In this document: positions 47,443 through 56,463 of the stretch, piece after piece | Layout of the letters: the number at the start of each line of letters is the position of its first letter | How positions within the stretch are numbered: position 1 is the first letter of the stretch | Assembly: GCF_041814905.1 (NCBI RefSeq) | Contig: NZ_JBGXYA010000080.1 | Location: 6,948 to 70,947, forward strand | Origin: Glaesserella sp041814905 | GTDB taxonomy: Bacteria; Pseudomonadota; Gammaproteobacteria; Enterobacterales; Pasteurellaceae | Reading direction: 5' to 3' | DNA: 64,000 nt | Made by a program: the position numbers and the translations under genes | The notes under the pieces: generated by a model | Databases searched by the model: none | The model's input: only the letters and a program-made list of their open reading frames with translations | What the model was told of the DNA's origin: nothing

Positions 47443-48261
47443 TCAAACAATACCAAATACCGCACGGATATAACTTGCAACCGCTTCATCCTTATGACTA
47501 CCGATGATTTCAAGCTGCGGTAGTGCCTGTTTTAAACGCGGATCCGCATTACCCATTACACATCCTTTGCCAACCTGAGAGAGCATTTCAATATCATTCA
47601 TTCCGTCCCCGAAGGCAATACAATCACTCAAGTCATAACCGCGTAATTGTACCAATTTTTCAAGCGTATTCGCCTTACACACACCTTTATTCATCATTTC
47701 TAAACAATATGGTGTCGAATAGGTTAACTGTAATTCCCCACCGAATTTTTCCTTTATATTCTGCTCAATCGGCGCCAAATCTTCCGCGGTTTTACCGATA
47801 AAAAATACTTTTTCAGTCTGCTTACCGTGATGTTTACTGAAGTCGACCACTTGATACATAAAGCCCGAATCTTGGTGGTATTTTCTAAGATGTTCGATAT
47901 CGACATTGATAAACCATTCATCACCTTGATAAGTATTTAAACAGACCCGTTTCGGATCAAAAGGAATATCGTTCATTAAATTTAATGCAATTTCAGCCGG
48001 AATATAGTCACTCGATAATAAATCACCCGCCAAATTATTACCTCTGGCTCCGTTTGAAGTCACAAGCATTGCCTCTTTAACATTGACTTTGCTGATAATA
48101 TGCTTCACATCGGGCAAATTTCTGCCCGTTGCAAAAAAAATATCTACGCCTTTTTGAGCCAGCTTTCTTAGGGTTTCAATAGTGAAATAACCGATACGGT
48201 GATGAGTGTTCAGCAATGTGCCGTCTAAATCCGAAATAATGGCACGAAATGGTTGAGGCAT
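47443..48261 (-). CDS. yigL: HAD-superfamily (Cof-type) sugar-phosphate phosphatase, YigL-like
   Basis: Cytoplasmic HAD-IIB phosphatase of 272 residues. Motif I ISDLDGTLLN with the nucleophile and acid/base aspartates, motif II VTSNGAR, and motif IV IAFGDGMNDIEMLSQVGKGCVMGNA are intact. The whole length follows E. coli YigL, a pyridoxal/sugar phosphate phosphatase, more closely than other Cof proteins. Single gene. Confidence 0.87.
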   Translation of the reverse strand: MPQPFRAIISDLDGTLLNTHHRIGYFTIETLRKLAQKGVDIFFATGRNLPDVKHIISKVNVKEAMLVTSNGARGNNLAGDLLSSDYIPAEIALNLMNDIPFDPKRVCLNTYQGDEWFINVDIEHLRKYHQDSGFMYQVVDFSKHHGKQTEKVFFIGKTAEDLAPIEQNIKEKFGGELQLTYSTPYCLEMMNKGVCKANTLEKLVQLRGYDLSDCIAFGDGMNDIEMLSQVGKGCVMGNADPRLKQALPQLEIIGSHKDEAVASYIRAVFGIV

Positions 48262-48555
48262 GAGAATTCCTTAGTGGATTGAATGAAATAGTAAAGAGGA
48301 AAGCAGGCTAACAAATTTGCTTATGAACTTCAAAGAAAATCATCATTTCTCTTATCCCGGCTCAAAGTTGATTAAAAAATAACAAAATGATTCAACCGAA
48401 TGAAAGGTTACTTTCCTCTGAATTACATTATTTTTATACGGAAAAATATATCATCAAATATATAAAAATCTATAAAAATAGATTTTTTAGCATAAAAAAC
48501 CAAATCGCACATCACAAAATTACTGGTAATCGTTTGCGCAAAGCATAATATGCTA
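48262..48555. other. Gene-free stretch upstream of the leu promoter
   Basis: About 290 AT-rich bases with no gene I can support. A 9-bp inverted repeat (AGAGGAAAG at 48295-48303, complement at 48411-48419) spans more than 100 bases. An open frame on the minus strand (48423-48641) has the composition of noise and overlaps the leu leader. Confidence 0.6.
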
Positions 48556-48583
48556 TTGACATCACTTCTTTTAAAGTTAATAT
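48556..48583 (+). promoter_or_regulatory. leuA promoter
   Basis: TTGACA (48556-48561) and TAATAT (48578-48583) separated by 16 bases, near-consensus sigma-70. Transcription should start near 48590, about 40 bases before the leader peptide. Confidence 0.8.
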
Positions 48584-48629
48584 AGCGACCATTTCCGAAT
48601 AACAATGCAAACATAAAACACACACAACA

Positions 48630-48689
48630 ATGGTAAAACACGTTTCTCTTAACCTGCTTCTACTCCTTACGCATTCGGTGCGAGGATAA
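48630..48689 (+). CDS. leuL: Leucine-rich leader peptide of the leuA attenuator
   Basis: A 19-codon reading frame MVKHVSLNLLLLLTHSVRG with six leucines, five in a row (CTG CTT CTA CTC CTT at 48654-48668). It lies between the promoter and a terminator hairpin ahead of leuA. By analogy to the leu operon leader of E. coli, ribosome stalling at the Leu run when leucyl-tRNA is scarce would prevent the terminator from forming. No clear ribosome-binding site is visible. Confidence 0.88.
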   Translation: MVKHVSLNLLLLLTHSVRG

Positions 48690-48724
48690 GACTCGGTTAG
48701 AGAAAATGTTCACTATCCACACTT

Positions 48725-48756
48725 AGCCCGCACGTCAAAATGCGGGCTTTTTTTTA
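48725..48756 (+). terminator. leuA attenuator terminator
   Basis: AGCCCGCA (48725-48732) pairs with TGCGGGCT (48741-48748), followed by a run of eight T. It is the intrinsic terminator of the leader; leuA starts 50 bp further on. Confidence 0.9.
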
Positions 48757-48806
48757 TCGTTGCAAAAACCGGATAATACACACTTACATTCTATGAGGAG
48801 ATTTTT

Positions 48807-50348
48807 ATGAGTAACAACATCATTATTTTTGATACAACATTACGTGACGGCGAGCAAGCCTTAAAAGCAAGTTTAACCGTAAAAGAGAAGTTACAAATCG
48901 CATTGGCACTGGAACGTTTGGGTGTAGATATAATGGAAGTTGGCTTTCCTGTTTCTTCCTCAGGTGATTTTGAATCCGTGCAAACTATTGCCCGCCATAT
49001 TAAAAACAGTCGTGTTTGCGCACTTTCCCGTGCAGTTGATAAAGATATCGATGCCGCCTACGAGGCGCTTCGCGTAGCAGAGACATACCGTATTCATACC
49101 TTTATCGCCAGTTCCGCATTGCATGTTGAAGCTAAATTAAAACGGTCTTTTGACGATGTCGTTGGGATGGCTGTCGCTGCCGTAAAACGAGCCAGAAATT
49201 ATACGGACGATGTAGAATTTTCCTGTGAAGATGCAGGTCGAACCGGTATCGACAATATCTGCCGTATCGTTGAAGCGGCTATCACTGCGGGAGCTACCAC
49301 CGTGAATATTCCGGATACTGTCGGCTACTGTTTACCCTCCGAATACGGTAATATTATTCATCAAGTAATGAACCGCGTACCGAATATTGATAAAGCGGTG
49401 GTTTCAGTTCACTGCCATAACGATTTAGGCATGGCAACCGCTAACTCTTTGACTGCCGTTCAAAACGGTGCCCGTCAAATCGAATGTACGATTAACGGTA
49501 TCGGTGAACGTGCGGGCAATACCGCTTTGGAAGAAGTGGTGATGGCAATTAAAACCCGTCAAGAATTATTTGGCATTGATACCCGTATCAATACTCAAGA
49601 AATCCACCGTACCAGCCAAATGGTTAGTCAACTTTGTAATATGCCGATTCAACCGAATAAAGCGATTGTCGGTTCCAACGCTTTCGCTCACTCTTCCGGT
49701 ATTCACCAAGACGGAATGTTGAAAAACAAAAATACCTACGAAATTATGTCCCCTGAAACCATTGGCTTGAAGAAAGAGAAATTAAATTTAACCGCACGTT
49801 CCGGACGTGCCGCAGTACGTGGTCATATGTTGGATATGGGTTACCAAGATAGCGATTACGATTTAGACAAACTTTATGAAGCCTTCTTAAAACTTGCCGA
49901 TAAGAAAGGTCAGGTATTTGATTATGATTTGGAAGCGCTTGCATTCATCGATATGCAACAAGGCGATGAAGATCGTTTGAAATTGGATGTGATCACATCA
50001 CAACTGATCAGCGGTTTACCGGCTTCGGCATTCGTACAAGTTGAATTGGACGGAGTACGTTTAAGCCAGACTTCCCAAGGTGGCAATGGTCCGGTTGATG
50101 CGGTATATAACGGTATTATGCAGATTGTCGGTATGGATTTAAAAATGTCGCACTATAATTTAACCGCAAAAGGTGAAGGAGCGGAAGCATTAGGGCAAGT
50201 GGATATCGTCGTTGATTTTGAAGGTCGTAAGTTCCACGGCGTCGGCTTAGCGACAGATATCGTTGAGTCCTCGGCTCGCGCATTAGTCCATGCTATCAAC
50301 GCTATCTACCGTTCACAAAAAGTAGCTGATTTAAAAGCGAAAAAGTAA
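48807..50348 (+). CDS. leuA: 2-isopropylmalate synthase
   Basis: First committed enzyme of leucine synthesis: acetyl-CoA plus 2-oxoisovalerate to 2-isopropylmalate. The 513 residues have the TIM-barrel start IFDTTLRDGEQALKAS, metal site VSVHCHNDLGMATAN, and a C-terminal regulatory domain that mediates feedback inhibition by leucine. GAGGAGA precedes the ATG. leuB, leuC and leuD do not follow: a terminator closes the unit, so leuA is transcribed alone. Confidence 0.98.
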   Translation: MSNNIIIFDTTLRDGEQALKASLTVKEKLQIALALERLGVDIMEVGFPVSSSGDFESVQTIARHIKNSRVCALSRAVDKDIDAAYEALRVAETYRIHTFIASSALHVEAKLKRSFDDVVGMAVAAVKRARNYTDDVEFSCEDAGRTGIDNICRIVEAAITAGATTVNIPDTVGYCLPSEYGNIIHQVMNRVPNIDKAVVSVHCHNDLGMATANSLTAVQNGARQIECTINGIGERAGNTALEEVVMAIKTRQELFGIDTRINTQEIHRTSQMVSQLCNMPIQPNKAIVGSNAFAHSSGIHQDGMLKNKNTYEIMSPETIGLKKEKLNLTARSGRAAVRGHMLDMGYQDSDYDLDKLYEAFLKLADKKGQVFDYDLEALAFIDMQQGDEDRLKLDVITSQLISGLPASAFVQVELDGVRLSQTSQGGNGPVDAVYNGIMQIVGMDLKMSHYNLTAKGEGAEALGQVDIVVDFEGRKFHGVGLATDIVESSARALVHAINAIYRSQKVADLKAKK

Positions 50349-50368
50349 TCCTTACTAAAACGACACTA

Positions 50369-50400
50369 AAAACCCGACATTCTTGTCGGGTTTTATTTTT
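50369..50400 (+). terminator. Terminator after leuA
   Basis: AAAACCCGACA and TGTCGGGTTTT pair over 4 bases and are followed by ATTTTT. Confidence 0.9.
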
Positions 50401-50414
50401 CCGATTTATTCACT

Positions 50415-50486
50415 TTGACACAAATCAAACAGAACTGATTTTAATCGGTCAAGTTGCTCAAATCACTCATCGTTTTCAGACATAAT
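50415..50486 (+). promoter_or_regulatory. FNR-like site and promoter ahead of pepE-dcuC
   Basis: TTGAC-ACAA-ATCAA at 50415-50428 matches the FNR consensus TTGAT-N4-ATCAA at 9 of 10 fixed positions. A -10 candidate CATAAT lies at 50481-50486, which places the site centre about 71 bp before the start, an allowed class I position. Anaerobic control fits a DcuC-type transporter, but is inferred. Confidence 0.6.
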
Positions 50487-50525
50487 AGTGTCACCGTTCA
50501 CTATGTCAAACAGGAGATAATCCCA

Positions 50526-51230
50526 ATGAAACAGATGCTACTAATGAGTGGTTCAAAATATAGAGAATCGGATTATTTGGAACATACGATTCCTTGGTTA
50601 AACACGTTTTTACAAGATTATAAAGGTAAAAAAGCGGCATTTATACCTTACGCCGGTGTACGCCAATCTTACGATCAATATGAGGAGAAAGTACAAAAAG
50701 CTTTAGCAGAGCTGAAGCTCGATATTATTTCCGTCCATCGAGCACAGCAACATCGAGATATTATCGAATCAGCAGATATCATCATTATCGGCGGAGGAAA
50801 TACTTTCTGCCTGTTACACGGACTTTATCAACATAATCTACTTGACGTCATTCGCCAAAAAGTTGAAAACGGTACGCCTTATTGCGGTTGGAGTGCCGGT
50901 GCAAATGTCGCTGGCGCATCAATCATGACAACCAATGATATGCCGATTATTTATCCGCCGTCTTTTACGGCGTTGAATCTCTTCCCTCATCAGATTAATC
51001 CTCACTTTATTTCAGGGAAAATGCAAGGTCATAACGGCGAGAGTTGCGAAGAGCGATTAACTGAATTTTTGATCGTTAATCCGACCGCTTGTGTATATGC
51101 GCTACCGGAAGGTACTGCGCTCCATATTGTCGGAGAACAGGCATTCACCATAGGTCACCACCCAATATTACGTTTTAATAAAGATACGGAAGTACAACAA
51201 TACCCTGTTAATTCGAGTTTTACTTACTAA
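50526..51230 (+). CDS. pepE: Peptidase E (alpha-aspartyl dipeptidase)
   Basis: Serine peptidase of family S51 that splits Asp-X dipeptides. The ATG at 50526 with CAGGAGA upstream gives 234 residues; the frame open from 50454 is rejected. Catalytic S123 (CGWSAGANVAG), D138 and H160 are in the expected spacing to Salmonella PepE (120/135/157). IIGGGNTF precedes the nucleophile. It lies 10 bp before a DcuC-type transporter, so aspartate released here could enter the fumarate/succinate route that such carriers serve. Confidence 0.93.
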   Translation: MKQMLLMSGSKYRESDYLEHTIPWLNTFLQDYKGKKAAFIPYAGVRQSYDQYEEKVQKALAELKLDIISVHRAQQHRDIIESADIIIIGGGNTFCLLHGLYQHNLLDVIRQKVENGTPYCGWSAGANVAGASIMTTNDMPIIYPPSFTALNLFPHQINPHFISGKMQGHNGESCEERLTEFLIVNPTACVYALPEGTALHIVGEQAFTIGHHPILRFNKDTEVQQYPVNSSFTY

Positions 51231-51240
51231 GGAGCTTGCT

Positions 51241-52533
51241 ATGGCAGAACTAAAATCCCTTGTCGCCATAATTGGCATTATTGCGACTATTTATTTGTTG
51301 ATAAAAAAATACGAAACCCGAACCGTATTAATCAGTATCGGTTTATTCATGGCGATTGCTACACTAGAACCCATGAGTGCCCTCGATGCTTTTGCTAAAA
51401 GTATGACCTCGGGCGGCCTAATTATGGCGATTTGTTCCAGCATGGGTTTTGCCTATGTGATGAAATATACCCAATGTGATACGCATTTGGTGCATTTATT
51501 GACCAAACCTTTAGGCGGTTTAAAATTCTTTTTAATCCCGATTGCAGCAACGATCACCTTTTTCATTAACATTGCGATTCCTTCTGCCGCAGGTTGTGCC
51601 GCCGCAGTCGGAGCAACATTAATTCCCGTGTTGAAAAGTTCCGGTGTACGCCCGGCAACTGCAGGGGCAGCCATTTTAGCAGGGACGTTCGGCTCCATGA
51701 TGAGTCCGGGTTCTTCTCATTCGGCAATGATCAGCGAAATGTCCGGTTTAACTGTCACGCAAGTTAACCTTAGTCATGCGCCTTATACCATGATTGCCGG
51801 TGCAATCGGTATCGTAACGCTCACCATTTTGGCGATTGCCTTTAAAGATTACGGCGAACAACACCGACAAGCCTATCTAAGTGAAAATAAAAACGCGGAA
51901 CAACATTTCACTGAGGTCAATATTTTGTACGCTATCGCACCGCTTGTACCGTTAATTATTTTAGTTATCGGCGGCACGTCGTTACAACAAGTACAGGGAC
52001 TTGGCTGGACCAAAATGGGCGTACCTCAAGCGATGTTAATCGGAGCAATCTACGGTATTTTAGTTACTCGTATTTCACCAACGAAGATTACCGAAGAATT
52101 CTTTAACGGTATGGGACACGCCTATGCAAACGTCTTAGGGATCATCATTTCTGCCGGTGTTTTCGTTGCCGGTTTGAAAGCGACCGGGGCGATCGATTCC
52201 GCTATCGAATTTCTCAAACATTCCAATGAATTTGTCCGTTGGGGTGCAACTATCGGTCCATTCCTTATGGGTGTCATTACAGGTTCCGGCGATGCTGCAG
52301 CCATTGCCTTTAATACAGCTGTCACCCCACATGCCGTTGAACTTGGTTATGATCATGTCAATTTAGGAATGGCTGCCGCAATCGCCGGCGCAATCGGTCG
52401 TACCGCATCACCAATTGCCGGTGTGACTATCGTCTGTGCGGGTTTAGCAATGGTTAACCCTATTGAAATGGTTAAACGTACTGCACCAGGCATGGTACTT
52501 GCCACCTTATTCTTAGCGTTATTTATGTTGTGA
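51241..52533 (+). CDS. dcuC: DcuC-family C4-dicarboxylate carrier
   Basis: Integral membrane protein of 430 residues with about twelve hydrophobic segments. Family stretches: CDTHLVHLLTKPL, FFINIAIPSAAGCAAAVG, GTFGSMMSPGSSHSAMISEMSG and ITGSGDAAAIAFNTAVTPHA. In E. coli DcuC exports succinate during fermentation. Genes around it are a peptidase and an amidohydrolase, so another substrate (for example an amino acid conjugate) is possible. GGAG precedes the ATG; it is 10 bp after pepE. Confidence 0.85.
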   Translation: MAELKSLVAIIGIIATIYLLIKKYETRTVLISIGLFMAIATLEPMSALDAFAKSMTSGGLIMAICSSMGFAYVMKYTQCDTHLVHLLTKPLGGLKFFLIPIAATITFFINIAIPSAAGCAAAVGATLIPVLKSSGVRPATAGAAILAGTFGSMMSPGSSHSAMISEMSGLTVTQVNLSHAPYTMIAGAIGIVTLTILAIAFKDYGEQHRQAYLSENKNAEQHFTEVNILYAIAPLVPLIILVIGGTSLQQVQGLGWTKMGVPQAMLIGAIYGILVTRISPTKITEEFFNGMGHAYANVLGIIISAGVFVAGLKATGAIDSAIEFLKHSNEFVRWGATIGPFLMGVITGSGDAAAIAFNTAVTPHAVELGYDHVNLGMAAAIAGAIGRTASPIAGVTIVCAGLAMVNPIEMVKRTAPGMVLATLFLALFML

Positions 52534-52549
52534 TTTCACGCACTCGCTT

Positions 52550-52581
52550 GGGATAGGCGGAATTGCCTATCCCTTGTTGTT
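52550..52581 (+). terminator. Hairpin between dcuC and the amidohydrolase gene
   Basis: GGGATAGGC and GCCTATCCC pair over 6 bases, followed by TTGTTGTT. A moderate terminator or attenuator: downstream expression is probably reduced but not cut off. Confidence 0.65.
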
Positions 52582-52598
52582 AAACAGAGGAGTTAACC

Positions 52599-53867
52599 AT
52601 GAGCATTGATTTAGCAAAACTCATTGAATGGCGTAGAGAATTCCACCGTTTCCCCGAAACCGGTTGGTCGGAATTTTGGACAACCAGCCGCATCGCCGAT
52701 TACCTTGAAGAAAGAGGTTTTGAACTACTGTTCGGTCAACAAATTATTCATCCGGATTTTGTACACGGACGGCAACAATCCGTGGTTGATAACGGCATCC
52801 AAAATGCAATTGCTTATGGCGCCAATCCGAAATGGTTAGCTCGAATGAACGGTTATACCGGCTGTGTCGCCGTTTTTAATTCGGGCAAACCGGGCAAAAC
52901 CTTAGTATTACGTTTTGATATCGACTGTGTAAATGTCGCAGAAACTACCTCAACCAACCATCTGCCGAACAAACTGGGGTTTCGTTCTCTCAACGACGGA
53001 TTTATGCACGCCTGCGGACACGACGGGCATATCGCCATTGGCTTAGGTATTGCCGATTGGATTGCCAACCACAAAACAGAATTGCACGGAAAAATCAAAT
53101 TGGTATTTCAACCTGCCGAAGAAGGTGTCAGGGGCGCGGCTGCGATTGCAGCAAGCGGAGTGATAGACCATGCCGATTACTTTATCAGTTCACACATCAG
53201 CTTTTGTGCGGACAGCGGCACCATTATTTCCAATCCTAAAAACTTTTTGTCCACGACCAAAATCGATATTCGATATCGCGGAAAACCAGCACACGCCGGT
53301 GCGGCTCCGCATTTAGGACGCAATGCTCTGCTTGCCGCCGCCAATGCAGTGAGCCAATTTCACGCAATCAGCCGCCACGGTGACGGCATGAGTCGTATTA
53401 ATGTCGGAGTGCTGAACGCTGGCGAAGGGCGCAATGTGATACCGGTGAATGCGTTGATTCAATTAGAAGTCCGCGGTGAAAATCAAATGATTAATCAATA
53501 TATGGTCGACCAAGTCATGCAAATCGCCAAAGGCATTGCCATCGGTTTTGATGTGGAATACGAAACGGAAATCATGGGGGAAGCGGTCGATATGGTCAAC
53601 GATCCACCATTAGTTGAATTACTTGAGAAAGTTGCCGTTCAACAAAAACAAATCCAATCCGTCAGCCCCGATTACGCCTTTAATGCCAGTGAAGATGCGA
53701 CGATTCTCGGTAGAAAAGTACAAGAATTCGGCGGCAAAGCACTTTATTTTATCCTCGGAGCTGATCGCACCGCTGGTCATCACGAAGCCGAATTTGATTT
53801 CGATGAAACACAATTGCTCACCGGCGTGCATATCTATACCGACTTGATTAAAGCATTGCTCGGTTAA
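52599..53867 (+). CDS. M20D amidohydrolase, AbgA-like
   Basis: Metal-dependent hydrolase of N-acyl amino acids. The 422 residues carry the M20 motifs WRREFHRFPETGWSEF, RFDIDCVNV, MHACGHDGHIAIGLG (metal His and Asp), VFQPAEEGVRGA with the catalytic glutamate and a bacterial dimerisation domain. The sequence follows E. coli AbgA, one subunit of p-aminobenzoyl-glutamate hydrolase, but no AbgB or AbgT homologue lies beside it. Neighbouring pepE and dcuC suggest use of a dicarboxylic amino acid derivative. GAGGAG precedes the ATG. Confidence 0.87.
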   Translation: MSIDLAKLIEWRREFHRFPETGWSEFWTTSRIADYLEERGFELLFGQQIIHPDFVHGRQQSVVDNGIQNAIAYGANPKWLARMNGYTGCVAVFNSGKPGKTLVLRFDIDCVNVAETTSTNHLPNKLGFRSLNDGFMHACGHDGHIAIGLGIADWIANHKTELHGKIKLVFQPAEEGVRGAAAIAASGVIDHADYFISSHISFCADSGTIISNPKNFLSTTKIDIRYRGKPAHAGAAPHLGRNALLAAANAVSQFHAISRHGDGMSRINVGVLNAGEGRNVIPVNALIQLEVRGENQMINQYMVDQVMQIAKGIAIGFDVEYETEIMGEAVDMVNDPPLVELLEKVAVQQKQIQSVSPDYAFNASEDATILGRKVQEFGGKALYFILGADRTAGHHEAEFDFDETQLLTGVHIYTDLIKALLG

Positions 53868-53880
53868 TCCGTTTGCCGTT

Positions 53881-53938
53881 ACAAGCGGTCCGTTTTCGCC
53901 TGAATTTTGCATTTTTTTGACTAAAACCGACCGCTTGT
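53881..53938. repeat. Inverted pair of DNA uptake signals (58 bp) between the amidohydrolase gene and malP
   Basis: ACAAGCGGT at 53881-53889 and ACCGCTTGT at 53930-53938; centre reads TTTTGCAT, close to TTTGCAAA. It begins 13 bp after the preceding stop codon. Confidence 0.85.
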
Positions 53939-53941
53939 TCT

Positions 53942-53951
53942 CCTCCTCCCC
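53942..53951 (-). promoter_or_regulatory. MalT box upstream of malP
   Basis: Reads GGGGAGGAGG on the minus strand, an exact match to the MalT consensus GGGGA(T/G)GAGG. A weaker direct-orientation partner (AGGGATGATT, 7 of 10) lies at 53989-53998. A -10 candidate CATAAT is near 54019. MalT itself is coded 4 kb away (58064-60781). Confidence 0.7.
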
Positions 53952-54057
53952 CGGTCCTACTTCGCTTTCATACCGAATTGTTATAAACAGGGATGATTTC
54001 CTGTGTTGGGTTTTCGCCATAATAAGCCGACATTTATTATTTTAAACGGAGAACCCT

Positions 54058-56463
54058 ATGTCTAACACTCAACCGTTCCAAACGTTATTCGAACAATCAT
54101 TGAACAGTTACTGCGAAGCACGTTTCCTCACACCTGCCGATTTATCTGCAGAGCAATGGTATCAATTTATCGCACAAATCAGCCAACAAGCGATTTTGCA
54201 AAATTTTCCGAAAAACCCACCGCTTGCAAACAGCCGCAAGGTAAATTACCTCTCCATGGAATTTTTAATCGGACGCTTGCTCGGTAACAATTTAATGAGC
54301 TTAGGCGTTTATCAATATGTTGATAACGCATTGGCGCAATATGGGCAGAATTTAGTCGACATTTTGGAACAAGAACGCGATCCGTCTTTAGGAAATGGCG
54401 GTTTAGGACGCTTAGCGGCTTGTTATTTGGATTCGATGGCAAGCCTTTCCCAACCGGCGATCGGTTACGGATTACATTATCAATACGGTTTATTTAAACA
54501 GCGCTTCGGTACAAAAGGCGAGCAACTTGAAGCCGGTGACGCTTGGAACCGTGATTTCTATCTACAGCAATACCACCGAGCCGATTTCCGTCAGCAAGTC
54601 GGTTTTGGCGGTGAAGTGTGGCATAAACATGGCGATAAATACGAATGGCAACCGGCATGGCAAGTGTCAGGTGAAGCCTTTGATTTACCGGTAGTCGGCT
54701 ACAAAGGCGTACAACAGCCGTTACGTTTGTGGCAAGGTTATAGCGAAGCGACATTCAATCTTGCTAAATTTAACGACGGCGATTATTTAGCATCCGAATC
54801 GAACGTTATCGATGCCTCAAAACTGACCAAAGTACTCTACCCGAACGACAATCACCAAAACGGTAAAGCATTACGTCTAATGCAACAATATTTCCATTGT
54901 GCGTGTTCGGTCGCCGATATTTTACGCAACCACTTAGCGCAAGGTCGCGGCCTCGAACAATTACCGGAATACGAAGTAATTCAATTAAACGATACTCACC
55001 CAGCAATTGCCATTCCGGAATTAATGCGTTTGCTTATTGACCGCCACGATTTATCTTGGGAAAACGCATGGGCAATTTGTGCCAAAACATTCGCCTACAC
55101 GAACCATACTTTATTACCGGAAGCATTGGAACAGTGGGATCAACACCTACTTGCGGAACTCTTACCGCGCCATTTGATGATTATCGAGCGCATCAATAAT
55201 GAGCTTTATCAGCAAGTGCAAGCGGAATTTAACGAACATGAATTTGCCGACGCGTGGGACCAAACAGCCGTACTGATGAATCATCGTGTGCGAATGGCAA
55301 ATTTATGTGTTGTCGGTTCATTTGCAGTAAACGGCGTAGCGCAAATCCATTCGGATTTAGTGGTCAGCGATCTCTTCCCTGCTTATGCAAGACTCTTTAA
55401 AGACCGTTTCCACAACGTCACCAACGGTATTACGCCGCGCCGCTGGATTCGTCAAGCAAACCCGCAACTCAGTGCATTATTGGATAAATCTATCGAAGGT
55501 GACTGGACGCAGAATTTAGACCTGCTCCGTCAGCTTGAAAAATTTGCAAAAAATCCTGAGTTTCAGACCGCTTACAACGCCGTTAAACAGCATAATAAAC
55601 AGCTATTAGCGGTGGAAATCGAGCAAAGTTTGGGATTAAAAGTAAATTGCGATGCCATTTTTGATGTTCAGATTAAACGTTTTCACGAATATAAACGCCA
55701 ACATCTCAACTTGCTCAACATTATTGCAACCTACCAAGAATTAAAAGCGAATCCGAACCAAGATTTCGTGCCGCGCGTCTTTATATTCGCCGGCAAAGCG
55801 GCACCGGGTTACTTCATGGCGAAACAGATTATCCAAGCGATTAACAATGTCGCCGAGGTGATCAACCATGACCCTGAAGTCCAAGGAAAATTACAAGTCG
55901 TATTTCTGCCTGATTATCGTGTCAGCCTTGCCGAAAAAATTATCCCGGCAGCCGATGTTTCGGAGCAAATTTCTTTAGCCGGCAAAGAAGCCTCCGGTAC
56001 CGGCAACATGAAATTGGCATTAAACGGCGCAATTACCCTCGGCACCCTAGACGGAGCGAATGTAGAAATTGCCGAATATGCCGGTGAAGAAAACGTCGTT
56101 ATTTTCGGGCATACCGTGGATTCTGTCAGAACATTACGCACAAACGGCTATGTTTCAAAACAGTATTACGAGCAAGATCCGATACTGAAAAAGGCGATCG
56201 ACGCACTGGCTGACGGCAGCTTTTCAAACGGTGATAAAGATCGCTTTGAACCCTTGGTTTACGATATGCTCAATCACGACTATTTCTGCGTTTTGGCAGA
56301 CTTTGCCAGCTACCGCGAAGCGCAACGCGAAGTGGCAAAACGTTATCAAAACAGAGAAGCATGGATTGAATCAACCATTTTGAACACAGCCCGTTTAGGC
56401 ATATTTAGTTCAGACCGTTCAATCCGCGATTACCAAACCCGTATTTGGAAAAATCGCTACTAG
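54058..56463 (+). CDS. malP: Maltodextrin phosphorylase
   Basis: Pyridoxal-phosphate enzyme releasing glucose 1-phosphate from maltodextrins. The 801 residues follow E. coli MalP (797) closely, including YLSMEFLIGRLLGNNLM, DPSLGNGGLGRLAACYLDSMA, VIQLNDTHPAIAIPEL and the PLP lysine in GKEASGTGNMKLALNGA. Presence of a MalT box upstream and of malT and malS nearby supports MalP rather than GlgP. GGAGAACCCT precedes the ATG. Confidence 0.95.
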   Translation: MSNTQPFQTLFEQSLNSYCEARFLTPADLSAEQWYQFIAQISQQAILQNFPKNPPLANSRKVNYLSMEFLIGRLLGNNLMSLGVYQYVDNALAQYGQNLVDILEQERDPSLGNGGLGRLAACYLDSMASLSQPAIGYGLHYQYGLFKQRFGTKGEQLEAGDAWNRDFYLQQYHRADFRQQVGFGGEVWHKHGDKYEWQPAWQVSGEAFDLPVVGYKGVQQPLRLWQGYSEATFNLAKFNDGDYLASESNVIDASKLTKVLYPNDNHQNGKALRLMQQYFHCACSVADILRNHLAQGRGLEQLPEYEVIQLNDTHPAIAIPELMRLLIDRHDLSWENAWAICAKTFAYTNHTLLPEALEQWDQHLLAELLPRHLMIIERINNELYQQVQAEFNEHEFADAWDQTAVLMNHRVRMANLCVVGSFAVNGVAQIHSDLVVSDLFPAYARLFKDRFHNVTNGITPRRWIRQANPQLSALLDKSIEGDWTQNLDLLRQLEKFAKNPEFQTAYNAVKQHNKQLLAVEIEQSLGLKVNCDAIFDVQIKRFHEYKRQHLNLLNIIATYQELKANPNQDFVPRVFIFAGKAAPGYFMAKQIIQAINNVAEVINHDPEVQGKLQVVFLPDYRVSLAEKIIPAADVSEQISLAGKEASGTGNMKLALNGAITLGTLDGANVEIAEYAGEENVVIFGHTVDSVRTLRTNGYVSKQYYEQDPILKKAIDALADGSFSNGDKDRFEPLVYDMLNHDYFCVLADFASYREAQREVAKRYQNREAWIESTILNTARLGIFSSDRSIRDYQTRIWKNRY

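Noticed and set aside
48423..48641. 72-residue open frame on the minus strand upstream of leuA
   Set aside because: Lies over the leu promoter and leader, low-complexity composition, no ribosome-binding site and no recognisable family.
31592..50502. Short shared string CGTTCACTATG upstream of the PhnD-type gene and of pepE, with a related string in the leu leader
   Set aside because: Repeats of this length are expected by chance in 64 kb; positions relative to the promoters differ.
53619..54020. 133-residue open frame antisense to the amidohydrolase gene and the gap after it
   Set aside because: Mostly a mirror of the amidohydrolase coding sequence and crosses the uptake-signal pair; no ribosome-binding site.
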